64,000 bases of DNA from Pirellulaceae bacterium (GTDB lineage: Bacteria; Planctomycetota; Planctomycetia; Pirellulales; Pirellulaceae): contig JAHBXT010000002.1 of NCBI GenBank assembly GCA_019636385.1, positions 868,001-932,000 on the forward strand, given 5' to 3'. Position 1 is the stretch's first letter; the number at the start of each line of letters is the position of its first letter. This document shows positions 1 to 10,000 of this stretch, one piece after another. The notes beneath the pieces are model-generated. The model was not told the origin of the DNA and did no database searches. It saw nothing but the letters and a program-made list of their open reading frames with translations. Position numbers and translations under genes: made by a program.

Positions 1-1149
1 ATCAGTTTGGTTGATTTTGAACGCTCAGTTCGCGATTTGGTAGCCGAAGTTGAAAACGCGTATTGGGATCTGTACTACGCCTATCGCGATCTGGAAGCCA
101 AGATCGAAATGCGAGATATCGCAGAAGATACGTTGCGCAAACGATCTGCGAAGGTCGGTGCAGGCGATGTCGCTACCGGCGATATTGCACAGGCCAGAGA
201 GCAGGTTCTTCGCTTTCAGTCAGAAATTGTAGATGCCCTGAACGGTCGCCCCATTGACGGTACTCGCACCAATAACGGCTCTTCCGGTGGAACCTTTCGT
301 GGAACGGGTGGCGTGCGGGTGGCCGAGCGAAAATTGCGATTGATGATCGGTTTGCCTATCAACGACGGCACTCTGATCTGGCCTACCGATACACCGACTA
401 CAATTCCAACCACCTTTGACTGGACGAATTCACTCGCTGACGCGTTGACTCACCGCGAAGAATTGCGTCGGCAAAGATGGGTCATCAAGCAGTCCGAATT
501 GGAACTGATTGCCAATCGTAATTACCTGAAGCCGCAATTAGACCTGATCGCGCGTTATCGCGCGCGTGGGTTCAGCGACCAGTTGCTAACGCGGCATCCC
601 ATTGATGGCTCACATTTCTTTGATGACGACCTCCAAGAACTGAATGCCGGAATTGAATACGTCATGCCGATTGGATTTCGTCGGGCACATGCGGCAGTGC
701 GCAATTCCGAGCTATCGCTTGTGCGTGCCAACGAAGTGCTTCGTGAACAAGAACGCGGTGTCCAATTGGGGCTCAGCAACGCTGTAGCTGATTCCAAACG
801 TTCTTACGAGAGCATGAATTTGCATCATCATCGACTGGACGCAATTGTCGAGCAGCTAAATGCACTCCAAGCTCGCGAAGAGGCTGCTAATACCCCAGAG
901 CTTGATGTGGTCTTGGAAACCCACCGACGCCTGTTGGATGCCAGGTTACGATTTCACCAGTCGCAAATCGACTACGCATTGTCGCTGCGAAATATTCATT
1001 TTGAAAAAGGTACACTGCTGAATTATCACAGTATCTATTTGGCCGAGTCAGCCAGCAGCAGGAACGCAGTTGCCGATGCTCAGGTACGTGCTAGCATGCA
1101 AGACGGAAACGTACGTGTCAGCCATCGCGACAGTATTGTAGCCGAATAA
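1..1149 (+). CDS. TolC-family outer membrane efflux protein, 3' part (5' end outside window)
   Basis: The frame is open to the left edge, so this is the C-terminal 382 codons of a longer gene. The protein is rich in long amphipathic helices with heptad-like spacing, for example the segment containing AEVENAYWDLYYAYRDLEAK and later RHEELRRQRWVIKQSELELIANRNYLKPQL-like stretches, which is typical of the TolC/OEP fold (helical barrel plus outer-membrane strands). Such proteins form the outer-membrane exit duct of tripartite efflux or type I secretion systems. The companion membrane-fusion and pump genes are not visible and would lie upstream. No SD or promoter can be judged. The family call is from pattern recognition; the substrate is unknown. 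Confidence 0.8.
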   Translation: MSLVDFERSVRDLVAEVENAYWDLYYAYRDLEAKIEMRDIAEDTLRKRSAKVGAGDVATGDIAQAREQVLRFQSEIVDALNGRPIDGTRTNNGSSGGTFRGTGGVRVAERKLRLMIGLPINDGTLIWPTDTPTTIPTTFDWTNSLADALTHREELRRQRWVIKQSELELIANRNYLKPQLDLIARYRARGFSDQLLTRHPIDGSHFFDDDLQELNAGIEYVMPIGFRRAHAAVRNSELSLVRANEVLREQERGVQLGLSNAVADSKRSYESMNLHHHRLDAIVEQLNALQAREEAANTPELDVVLETHRRLLDARLRFHQSQIDYALSLRNIHFEKGTLLNYHSIYLAESASSRNAVADAQVRASMQDGNVRVSHRDSIVAE

Positions 1150-1437
1150 CTCCAGGGGCTAACGCAAGACCCTGACGAGCTAGAAAGCCTGATCCCGAAT
1201 TCAAATTTCGCTGCAACTTGCGCCCGCTGCATTCTTTTCTCTCCCCGTATGATCCGAGCAATCGTACAACTTTAAACGATTTGCAACTTCGAGCAGAAGA
1301 TATTGCTTGTTGGTGCAGCGCATTCTGCCCTCGGCGTGCTATACTTGATCGCGGTCTGGAATCTTCAATGCGCCGCATGGAGGCAGATTCCGCAGTGTCT
1401 ATACCACGTCAGACCAAAGGATATGGGAGGTTCAATA

Positions 1438-1872
1438 ATGAAGCCAGTGCGTTTCTTGACAAGCCTAGTGATTTGCGTTTGGGCCACCTGTGCGTTTGCA
1501 CAGTCAGTGCATAGCCAAGATTGCATGTGCTCAGAGGCACGTGTAGGCATGGGCGTGGACGACTTTTCGTCGTACTCGAACATGCAAATCCTGGAGGCCA
1601 ATGCGATCTACCTAACCGTTGATGTTCCGGAAATCACGCTTGATTGCCCAACAGATGCAATCCTTACAATCAATGGCGACAAAACTGCCAGCACTGGCAA
1701 GTCGCGCCGATTCATCGTGCGAAATCTGGCGCCTGGTGAAAAATACGAGTTCACCGTAGTGGCAATAACCACCAATCGCGCTGGTATTGAATTGCAGCAG
1801 ACGCAGACGTTTACCTTGAAGACCGGTGATTTCAAGCAAATCGCGATGAAGCCGATCAAGCGCAAAACGTGA
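1438..1872 (+). CDS. Small secreted TIGR03000-like domain protein
   Basis: The ATG at 1438 is preceded by GGGAGG at 1425-1430 with a 7-base spacer, and it begins a clear signal peptide (MKPVRFLTSLVICVWATCAFAQS), so I prefer it to upstream in-frame starts. The mature protein of about 120 residues contains a segment of the form PTDAILTINGDKTASTG, followed by RRFIVRNLAPGEKYEFTV, which matches the pattern of the short beta domain (TIGR03000 type) found mainly in planctomycete secreted proteins. That domain has no known biochemical role. The last residues (QIAMKPIKRKT) are basic. It stands alone, with a probable terminator 200 bases downstream. The export call is firm; the family call is moderate. 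Confidence 0.7.
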   Translation: MKPVRFLTSLVICVWATCAFAQSVHSQDCMCSEARVGMGVDDFSSYSNMQILEANAIYLTVDVPEITLDCPTDAILTINGDKTASTGKSRRFIVRNLAPGEKYEFTVVAITTNRAGIELQQTQTFTLKTGDFKQIAMKPIKRKT

Positions 1873-2251
1873 CAAGGTATTCGACGCGAATTTGACGACT
1901 CAGTGACTGCAAAAACTGGTGGCAGGAACTGTCGACCGTCTACAGCCGTTACGCCAGATGGTGCAGTAGGTCGTGGTTGTGGTCGCAGGTGCTCTTGGGA
2001 GCTGTTGAATGCCTGTATCTGATACGCGCGCAGCAAGCGGGTAACGGGTTCGGAGCTGTTTTGGCGAAATGCGTACCTCGTAACTCCTCAAGGATTACGA
2101 GGTTTTTTGCTATCCGGCTCCGCTCGCTCCACTTCATATCGGTTGCCATCCAAAGCAGTTTCTTTCCAAGAACTAGATTGCGTGCCACAAGTGAAGCTGA
2201 TAATTTCAAGCTTATTTACAGGCACAATTTAAGCATTACGAAGTTCGAACG
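1873..2251. other. Noncoding gap with one terminator-like hairpin
   Basis: No credible gene is seen here. The only structure I can support is the hairpin at 2075-2108. Open frames on both strands have no start signals and no family resemblance. Confidence 0.5.
2075..2108 (+). terminator. Intrinsic terminator-like hairpin
   Basis: CCTCGTAA at 2076-2083 pairs with TTACGAGG at 2095-2102 across an 11-base loop and is followed directly by six T residues (2103-2108). It lies about 200 bases after the TIGR03000-like gene and 140 bases before the next gene, so it most likely ends transcription from the upstream gene. Read from the sequence; not tested. Confidence 0.65.
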
Positions 2252-3298
2252 ATGGCGACCAGGTCCAAAAGCACGACAAGCGATCCCTTGGACGACCCGC
2301 GTTATTGGACCGTCCAACCAGGCTTAGCCATTGGCATGCTTGAATTGGGAACGCCACGCGATGAAGTTTTGCAATTGCTGCAGAAGAATGGCATCGATGT
2401 CGAAGTTGATGATACCGACTCGACCGAGTTCTACGTGTGCGAGATGGAAACGGTACTTTATTTTGCCGAGCACGCTCCACACCCGCTGTTGCTGATCAAG
2501 GTGCAAGATGAGCGCGTGAGACTTGGCACTCTAAAAGTGATAGGCGATTTTCCGCACAACATTTTAGCAGCGGTGCCCAGCATCAACACGCTGTGGATGT
2601 CCGATATTGGACAGATAACAAGCCCGGACAGTAAATCTTCGGCGACAAAGAATCTATCTGATTCTCAGCTACTCAACGACGGAACGCTGTGGATAACAAC
2701 CCTCGGAATTGGGCTCGGGCTGGTCGATGGCGCTATTGTTACACTTTGGCTCTGTGACCCTCAATACCTGCCCAGCAGTGGCCAGGGAGAGTTTACCGCC
2801 CAGCAGCGCCAGTTGTCCGAAAAGATGCAGCTTGCGTCCTTCAAAGCCGAAGTGCCGAAGACGCATCCTGTGCAGCGGTTGGCCAAAGTTGGTTTGGCTG
2901 CGACAGCGCTGGTAGTTGCCGCCTATTTCGGTAATCAAGCTTGGGAGGAACAAAAAAAATGGGACAGTGCACCAGAAGTTGAAGCCGAGGTGATTGAGGT
3001 TTGGCCGCCACCGCCTGAGCCATTTCCAAGCCAGTTCACGTTATCTTATCAGGACGCGACCGGTGGCGTGCATCAAGTTCAGTGGGGACAGAACGATCTG
3101 TATGGGATGCCACAAGTAGGCAGCAAAGTAACGCTTCGCTATTTGGCCAATGCTCCCGATATTGCAATGGGACCAGCCAAGCTTCACGACATTGCGTTCA
3201 ACCAGTTCGTTCCCTATCTAATTGGGATATTTGTGGTCTATTCCGCACTGAGTTTAGTGGTTAATCTCGTTTTAGCGAAACTGTTGCGGCCTGCCTAA
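2252..3298 (+). CDS. Hypothetical membrane protein with DUF3592-like C-terminal half
   Basis: 348 residues. The N-terminal ~200 residues are soluble in character and unrecognised. A first membrane segment near residue 210-228 (VGLAATALVVAAYFG) is followed by a beta-rich extracytoplasmic stretch of about 90 residues, including a proline-rich turn (WPPPPEPFPS) and the phrase VGSKVTLRYLANAPDIA, and then a second membrane segment near residues 319-345. Two helices flanking a small beta domain that ends in a 'G..V.v.Y...P' phrase is the layout of DUF3592 proteins. The function is unknown. The ATG at 2252 has no strong SD. It is monocistronic as far as the flanks show. Confidence 0.6.
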   Translation: MATRSKSTTSDPLDDPRYWTVQPGLAIGMLELGTPRDEVLQLLQKNGIDVEVDDTDSTEFYVCEMETVLYFAEHAPHPLLLIKVQDERVRLGTLKVIGDFPHNILAAVPSINTLWMSDIGQITSPDSKSSATKNLSDSQLLNDGTLWITTLGIGLGLVDGAIVTLWLCDPQYLPSSGQGEFTAQQRQLSEKMQLASFKAEVPKTHPVQRLAKVGLAATALVVAAYFGNQAWEEQKKWDSAPEVEAEVIEVWPPPPEPFPSQFTLSYQDATGGVHQVQWGQNDLYGMPQVGSKVTLRYLANAPDIAMGPAKLHDIAFNQFVPYLIGIFVVYSALSLVVNLVLAKLLRPA

Positions 3299-3626
3299 AA
3301 CTGTCGGCTGGGCCACAGAAACTTGGGCATTATCACAATCCTTGAGCACTGGTTGAGGCGCAGTGGTGAGAATTCTCTTGCAAGTATCCTCTTGCAACCT
3401 GGCGACACCCTTGCGATGCTCGCTCGCACCGTGGCATAAGCACCAGCAGGGGGTGGCGACCCAGCATTAGCCAGTCAACGCGAAGTTCCGCATCACGCAA
3501 TCGAAGCGCGGTTCTCAGACGAACTCACTACCATTCTTCCGCAAGGTTGCTTTAGCAGTGTTGGTTCAATGCTTGATCAACGAGCCCGTCTTCTGCTGAT
3601 GCCGGTCGGTATCTAAGTTTCTACGC
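3299..3626. other. Noncoding convergent gap
   Basis: 328 bases between two convergent genes. I see no hairpin with a T tract and no frame with a convincing start or family resemblance. Confidence 0.5.
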
Positions 3627-4916
3627 TCAACCGTCCATTGCCACTGGTGCAAGCTGGTGCTGATTGACGTACTGCTTGACCTCCGTGGCGGTAAACCAGG
3701 CGGTCATGGCCAATGACACGCCGAAGTAGACGGCGATAGCGGCTGTTCCCCAAGGCACAAATTGGTTCAAGCCGAACCAATCGCCCTGCCACGCGATCAG
3801 CGAGCAACCGACAGCGGCGCGCAGAAACTCATATAGCAGCGCTCGCGGATTCTTGTCCATCAAAGTACACAGACTGTAGACACTTGCAAACACAAATAGC
3901 CCGTAGAAAAACATGGCTGGAGCACCAATGGCCGCCAAGCGGTTGAATAGATACAACGCGCTTAGGCCGGTAACACTATATTGCACCCATGACCAGTACA
4001 GTAAACCTGACGATAACTGCGTATCGTATTTATGCAGAGTCGTTGGATCGACGATGATCTCCACGGGATAGGTCTGCTGTACATCCTCCGGTCTCCAGCC
4101 GGTGGGCATAACCCACAGCCGCAGCTTATCCCACCAGCGCCGCGTGTGCCATGCATCTTGGACGAGCATCCACAGATGCTGGAAATTGATGAGTATTGGA
4201 TTCCAGGTGTGCGCCGGTTTCTTGACGCCGTACACGGGCGGCTCGCTGTCCAACTCTGGCTGAAACGTGCCAAACAACTTGTCCCAGATGATAAATACTT
4301 GGCTGTAATTCTTGTCGATGTATATCGGATTGATTGCGTGATGCACGCGGTGATGCGAAGGTGTGACCAGTATTTGTTCCAGCCAACCCAATCGACCGAT
4401 AGTTCGCGTGTGGTACCAGAACTGTGCGAATAAGTGCAGCGGCGCCACGATGGCGAACACATTGGTAGGTACTCCCAGTAGTGCCGCAGGCAACATGAAA
4501 ATGGCGAAGAAGCTAAAGACCTCGGAAATCGACTGCCGCAGCGCACACGACAGATTGTATTCTTCGCTGCTGTGATGCACGACATGCCGGTTCCACAGGA
4601 CGTTAAACTCATGCTCCAAGCGATGTATCCAGTAGCCAGCGAAATCCTTGGCAACGAACGCCACTAGACAGACCAACCAGGTGGATTCGATGGTATAGAC
4701 CGCCAAGTGCTTGACCATCCAGCCATAGCTAATGATGACGATGGACAACCCCAACACGTCTTTAACGATGTTGGTCAGCCCCGAACTAAGGCTGGAAATC
4801 ATGTCTGCGCCACGATTGACGGACATGCCCAACCGCCTGGCGGCGAACTGCTCGATAGCGATCATTACCAAAAACAAGGGGATCGCAAAATTGAGCGTAT
4901 GAGCATACAGTTCCAT
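3627..4916 (-). CDS. Sterol desaturase/fatty acid hydroxylase family membrane di-iron enzyme (alkylglycerol monooxygenase-like)
   Basis: 429 residues with several membrane helices. The histidine clusters that bind the di-iron centre are all present: HRLEH (98-102), HVVHH (111-115), a spaced pair in HLFAQFWYH (161-169) and HHRVHH (188-193). The length and the hydrophobic C-terminal extension resemble TMEM195/alkylglycerol monooxygenase-like members more than the shorter sterol C5-desaturases. Family members oxidise C-H bonds in lipids at the membrane using O2; the substrate here cannot be read from sequence. The ATG at 4914-4916 fits the membrane-anchored N-terminus. The gene appears monocistronic. 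The superfamily is certain; the subgroup is moderate. Confidence 0.85.
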   Translation of the reverse strand: MELYAHTLNFAIPLFLVMIAIEQFAARRLGMSVNRGADMISSLSSGLTNIVKDVLGLSIVIISYGWMVKHLAVYTIESTWLVCLVAFVAKDFAGYWIHRLEHEFNVLWNRHVVHHSSEEYNLSCALRQSISEVFSFFAIFMLPAALLGVPTNVFAIVAPLHLFAQFWYHTRTIGRLGWLEQILVTPSHHRVHHAINPIYIDKNYSQVFIIWDKLFGTFQPELDSEPPVYGVKKPAHTWNPILINFQHLWMLVQDAWHTRRWWDKLRLWVMPTGWRPEDVQQTYPVEIIVDPTTLHKYDTQLSSGLLYWSWVQYSVTGLSALYLFNRLAAIGAPAMFFYGLFVFASVYSLCTLMDKNPRALLYEFLRAAVGCSLIAWQGDWFGLNQFVPWGTAAIAVYFGVSLAMTAWFTATEVKQYVNQHQLAPVAMDG

Positions 4917-5124
4917 GACCCAATCTCCTGCCTACCACCCCGGCGGCGTGCGGCTTACTCCAGCGGCAGTTGAGAATCCACCGTAGCTACCGTCACCAGA
5001 AGGTGGACTTACTTGTGATCCAGCGTCTGGCGAAGGCAGCTGAAATTCGGCCGCTCGCCTAAATGCTAATGTACCGGCAAAATTCAATCAATCAGAATAT
5101 GGTCAAAATCGGTCTGCATTACAG

Positions 5125-5274
5125 TCACGCGCGGCGACGACGCAGTACCGCTAAACCGCGCAATCCAACCGACCATAGCGACCCCGGCTCTGGCAGGACA
5201 ATAGAAATGCGCAGTGTCGTCGGCGTGCAAATGTCGAATTCACTGGCCGTTAGACAATTGGTTCTTGGCATTAG
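5125..5274 (-). pseudogene. Decayed 3' end of a PEP-CTERM protein gene
   Basis: Reading the minus strand, the last codons before the TGA at 5125-5127 give VLPEPGSLWSVGLRGLAV followed by LRRRRA. This is a PEP-CTERM sorting tail: a PEP motif, a hydrophobic stretch and a terminal arginine cluster. The frame is closed upstream by a TAG at 5275-5277, so only about 48 codons remain, with no signal peptide and no body. The rest of the gene has been lost or frame-shifted; the neighbouring open frame at 5271-5462 on the same strand does not join it. Read directly from the sequence; decay is the simplest interpretation. Confidence 0.6.
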
Positions 5275-5277
5275 CTA

Positions 5278-5595
5278 GGCAATATCTTGACTGCCGGCGA
5301 TGCCACCGGGACCAGGGGCCGAGGTAAAGCGGCATTCGCTGGTAGCCAAAAAATGCTGTTACTCTGCGAAGGATCGCCGGATGAGGTCAGTCCTTCGATC
5401 AATCCGTAACGGCAAGTTATCCGTAACCTGGACAAGCATCGCACCCAGTGGGAGCTAGCCAACAGCCATGATGTTCGTCAAATGATCGGCGCTGGGCGGT
5501 TTGCGGACTAAGTCGAATCCAACGTTGCGCAGACGGAAGTTGCTGCTGGCAAACCGTAGTCATTCAATGAATTGCATCATAGCTGCTGGTGCAGT
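5278..5595. other. Noncoding gap, possibly remains of the decayed PEP-CTERM gene
   Basis: About 320 bases upstream (minus strand) of the PEP-CTERM tail. Short open frames exist but none resembles a known family. If the PEP-CTERM gene once had a full body, it would have lain here. Confidence 0.35.
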
Positions 5596-6795
5596 CTAAT
5601 TCTGTTGGCACCAGCGGACAATTAGCCGGGCTAAGTCGGTCTGCTGCCCTGTCGAGAAGCGAGAATGTGGATAGCCTTTCAGGCAGATAGTTTGGGCGGG
5701 AGCCTGTCGCAGGGCAGTCGACCAACTGGGATCAACGTAGACCACCTCATCCAGCTCGGCTTCCATTATCAAAACCGGGCAACGCACAAGCCCCAGCAGT
5801 GGCTTTAGAATCCATTGCAGGATGATCAAATTGGCCACAGTGATAATCGGCATCCACTGATAGCCGCCCGTATGCGAGACCACTGGTACTGGGTTGTCAG
5901 GCGAATGTCGCGGCATCAAAAATAGTGGTGTCAACAGGCTGGTGATGAATAGGGCAAACACACCGCTTGACCAGATCCCTGGCAGCACGCTCGCCCCCAA
6001 TGCTATTAATGGGGGTGCGGCAACAAAATACAAACAGGCCAATCCCAGCAGGACGTTTTCCGGTATGTCGATCCATCGTGGACTGCGTTGACTGCGCTGG
6101 GCTTCCTGTCTGGCGCGCTCTTCCCCACTAGGGACCGAAATTTGTGGCACTAACATAATGTGCAGTAGGAACGCCAGCAGGGACATTGGCCACATCCAGC
6201 GCCCACTAAACGCCAACAGCAAAAACGCTGCCGGGCAGACTAAGTAATACAGAATCCCCACGATTCCTAACAGCGCAGCATCGCGACTTCGCTTCAAACG
6301 AAACGGTGGGAATATCAGTACTCCACGGACACGCACCGGCTGGCCTTCCGAACTAAACCAGCGTGGGAACAGCCGCGACAAAATGGCTAGTGCCAGGACG
6401 ACCAAGCCACCGGTCGAATGCCCGACCAAAACTATATCCGTTTTGGCATGTCGAAGTGTCAATTCGCGCAGCGATTTCACGCCATCTGCGATCCAATGCC
6501 AGAATCTGCTGCCGGAGAAGTCAAATAAGTTGCCCGTATGGCCCGACAAATTACGACTCCAGGTCTCGGCTTCTCCCCAGGTGTGATGCAGTGTTTTCGA
6601 TAGCTCGCGGTTCGCATGGACTCCGTTGGACGATAGTCCGCCTATAACTAGAAATGCGGTCGGGCAATCTTTCGCCCCGCTTTCATGGTATGGACGCCAA
6701 GCTTGGTCTGGTTCGGCACCAAACCTGACTTGCCCCAGCAGCCAGTTGATCGCTTTGGAAACATACGCCCATCTATGCGGTTCGAAACGAGTCAT
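5596..6795 (-). CDS. Alpha/beta hydrolase with an inserted multi-helix membrane region
   Basis: The chosen start (ATG at 6793-6795) is preceded by GAGGA with a 5-base spacer; a longer frame opens at 6864. The product is 399 residues. It has the nucleophile elbow GHSTGG (Ser about residue 127), preceded by an IGGLSSNG-type loop that could form the oxyanion hole. Near the C-terminus EAELDEVV supplies a likely catalytic Asp, and GYPHSRF supplies the His. Between the elbow and the acid there are about 150 residues containing several strongly hydrophobic helices (such as ILYYLVCPAAFLLLAF), which is unusual for a cytosolic hydrolase and implies a membrane-embedded cap. The substrate could be a lipid or ester; it is not determined. 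Confidence 0.7.
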   Translation of the reverse strand: MTRFEPHRWAYVSKAINWLLGQVRFGAEPDQAWRPYHESGAKDCPTAFLVIGGLSSNGVHANRELSKTLHHTWGEAETWSRNLSGHTGNLFDFSGSRFWHWIADGVKSLRELTLRHAKTDIVLVGHSTGGLVVLALAILSRLFPRWFSSEGQPVRVRGVLIFPPFRLKRSRDAALLGIVGILYYLVCPAAFLLLAFSGRWMWPMSLLAFLLHIMLVPQISVPSGEERARQEAQRSQRSPRWIDIPENVLLGLACLYFVAAPPLIALGASVLPGIWSSGVFALFITSLLTPLFLMPRHSPDNPVPVVSHTGGYQWMPIITVANLIILQWILKPLLGLVRCPVLIMEAELDEVVYVDPSWSTALRQAPAQTICLKGYPHSRFSTGQQTDLARLIVRWCQQN

Positions 6796-7021
6796 GAAAT
6801 TCCTCGCTGCTATCCAAGTGCCACTACTGTAATTGTCGTTGTTACAGTCCGAATCGTCCAGCAAATTCCGAAGATTTTATGGCGAGTGAGAATTCGTTAG
6901 CGGCCAGTCACGGATGTTATCTACGCCAATCGCGATTGTTGGCAATGTACCGGTAGGAACCAAGACAGCCTGGACAGTCGGTCGATTCTTTGCGTGCCGA
7001 CGACCGTCTATACCGATTGTA

Positions 7022-10000
7022 CTATTTAGAAGGGCCGAGCAGTTCCTCGATGGCCAGTCTGAGTTCTGCCATCAACCGTGATCCGCTCTGATTCCAAACG
7101 TGTCGCACGATGCCATGTTGGTCGACGACCACCGTTTGCGGAATTGAGTTGGCAAGATATTTTCGAGCGACTTGACCATTGCGATCCAGGCATACTCGAA
7201 ATTGCACTCCCAAACGCTCGGCGGCTGCCTGTGCCCGCCCCTCGGTTTCTTGCAAATTGATCCCGATCCACTGAACTTTCTGATTGTCAAAGTCATGTAG
7301 CAAGACGCCTATCTGGGGCAGCGATATCATGCACGGCTCACACCAACTGGCCCAAAAATCCAGCACTACTACTTTGCCTGACAGCTCACTCAATTGCACC
7401 GTCTGGCCATCTAAACCGGCAAGTGAAAACTCAGGCGCCTGCTGACCAATCAGCGGCCATTGTTGCTTGCCGCCGGATGTATCGGATTCTGCAAAGACCT
7501 TGGGCAGCTTCGCCAACGAAAGTACCCAAGCATTCTGCTTGGACTGCCATACGCGGGTTTCGAGATCGGGTCCGAACATCAATTGGCTCACATGCTGGAG
7601 GGGTACTGAACACTCACCCAGCAGTGAACTGGTACCGTGCAGCACCTCTGACTGTATGCCGGTTGGATGGAGTGTCCATCCGCGCCCCTGCTGGACCACG
7701 TGAACTTGATACGGCGACGGCTCTTTTGCTGCTAAGGTGGCATCTTCATTATCTGGCGAAGCTGACTGTTCCCATTGTCGATCGCGCAGCCACACAATCT
7801 GAGCTATTTGCTGCCGCGGAATTCTGGCCGTTTCACGCCGCAGTTCCATTACTGCTTCGTGCTCGTCCAGCCCGACCAAGCTGCCGCGTAGAAAGTCCCC
7901 GTTTACCGATAATAACAAATGACTGGGCGGGTCATGACGCAGAGCACGTGGAACGGTCATCAGCCGCTCAAGCTTTTCAGCCGATGGTTGCTTGACCGTA
8001 GCAGCAAGCGGATTCAACGACAATCGACTTAGTCGATCATGGGCTACGAAACCCACCTGAGTTTGCGATGATTGCAGATAGACGCCCAGTTGGTCGATCT
8101 TCTGTACGTAACCATCGATAGAATCGCCGCTGGCAAAGATTATCTCGCGAGCTACGGTAGGTGGTTGAGACTCGGCAGGTTCATCCTTGTTTTCTGCGAC
8201 TGCGGTACTTTCTGTCGACTGGGCAATTGCAGGGCTTACGCCAGATGTGATTGTAGCCATTAAGTCTGCACCAACCGCAGGCGATGGCAATAAGCCGTCC
8301 AGTCTCCCGGTCGGCGCGCCCTCGCGCGTGACGGGCAGGTGCTGGCGATAAACGATGTTGCCCGCCGCACTTGGCAACAAGGAACTTGAATTCAAGCTCC
8401 CCCAAGGTTGCCATCTTAGACATTCTGCCCCCACACCCGTGACGTCGCTGTCCAGACTGCCTGGCAATTCCGATTCACCGGTCTTCAATACCCCATTGCG
8501 CCGCGACGAGTGGACAACTTGAAATCGTTGCGAGCTACCAATAATGGCGCTAATGTGGTTGGGTTCCAATGGCAGCGGCAGCTCACAACTCACACTTTGC
8601 AGGAGTATGTTTTGCGATGTGGAGGCTAATACTTTTCCTCGCAGCCGCGAAGTGTCGTTGAGTACAATCTCGACATGTGCTTCGTTGAATGCTGTTGCTG
8701 TTGCGGTTATCGACGTCGATTCGGCATCGTCCTTTTCCGGCTGTCTCAAGGCGGCCTCAGCAATGCTGGACAGTGGGACTTCCCGTCGCTTTCCATCGGC
8801 ATCGGCCAGTGTGACCAATCCTGACTGGGGATCGAAGCCCATCATCCAGTCGTTGAACTTCGTTCCGTCGCGAAGCAGAGTGTAGGTACCGTCTTGACCG
8901 CCGATCCGCGAACGTCCATCCCATTGGCGCACTTCCAAACGTTGCACCGTAAGGCTCGGACCGTGATTAACGAATTGCATTGCCACTCCAATGGAATCGC
9001 CCGATGGCGTTAGTGACAAGCTCCCCAGGCGTCTGCCGAACATGTCACGAACCACGACCAGCCCGGTCGTTTGGTCCAGCAAAATGTTGAGATCGACTTG
9101 CGTGTCATAGTCGTTCAGTTCACTCAGTTTCACAACATCTGCATTCGTGTCCGTTTCACGCACCAGTACCAAGCGGCGATCCCAGACCTCCAATCTCGCC
9201 CCGGTATGTGCTTGAACCGGCTGCTTGGGCTGACTGGATGCGCCCAAGGCTACGGTAAAATCGGGTGCGCCAGTCCAAGACAGGGACAAACTGATTTCAG
9301 CTTGCGCCGGCAAGTTGAAATCTCCCTGAATAGCCGCTCCTTGCCGGGTGGCCGTCAAAGAACCGGTTCGCCGCTGCCAGTCTTGAGGGTCAGAGAGAAA
9401 TTTAAACGGCTGTTTGGCGACGATTCCTGAATAGACGATTTCTCCGACGTTGCTTTGGCGCGACAATGTTACTAACCGGTCACGATCGACCTGCACCGTT
9501 CCCAGCACTGGGCTACGCACGGTCAACGCCTGTTCGTCCAGGGCTAACAGTTCGCCAATCAACCGCTCACCAGTATCCGTTTCTATCGCGAATGCATCTT
9601 GTGCGCTGGATGGTTGCTGTGAATGGGCCTGCACACTTGTGATCGACCGGATCGCTGAAGTCTGTATCTGAAATGGTTCTGCAAATCCCTCGTTCTGCCA
9701 AGCCACTAGGTCTTCCAAGGGGCTGGATATCAGATGCCCCAAACCATACCCCCCACATTTCAGCCGCAACTGCATGACTTGCTTATTCGAAGTCTGAGCA
9801 GTAGCTGCCTGCGACGGAAGCAATTCAGCAAGCAGTTTATTCTCGGCGGCAATCTGCCCGACGAAGGTGCTCAGGAGCAGTAACAAAATCCAGAGGCCAT
9901 TCCTCCATGGCTTTCTTTTCACGAACAAACTCCAGATGTACCAAGCAGAATATGCAAGATAGTGATAGGTGCCAGATCGAGGGCAGGCACTGCCCTCCCC

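Noticed and set aside
1608..2036. 142-codon minus frame opposite the TIGR03000-like gene
   Set aside because: Antisense to a gene with SD and signal peptide; no supporting features.
3962..4654. 230-codon minus-strand frame inside the sterol desaturase gene
   Set aside because: Out-of-frame shadow; it lacks the histidine motifs that the overlapping real frame has.
5271..5462. 63-codon minus frame next to the PEP-CTERM tail
   Set aside because: It is in a different frame from the tail and has no signal peptide; more likely decayed sequence.
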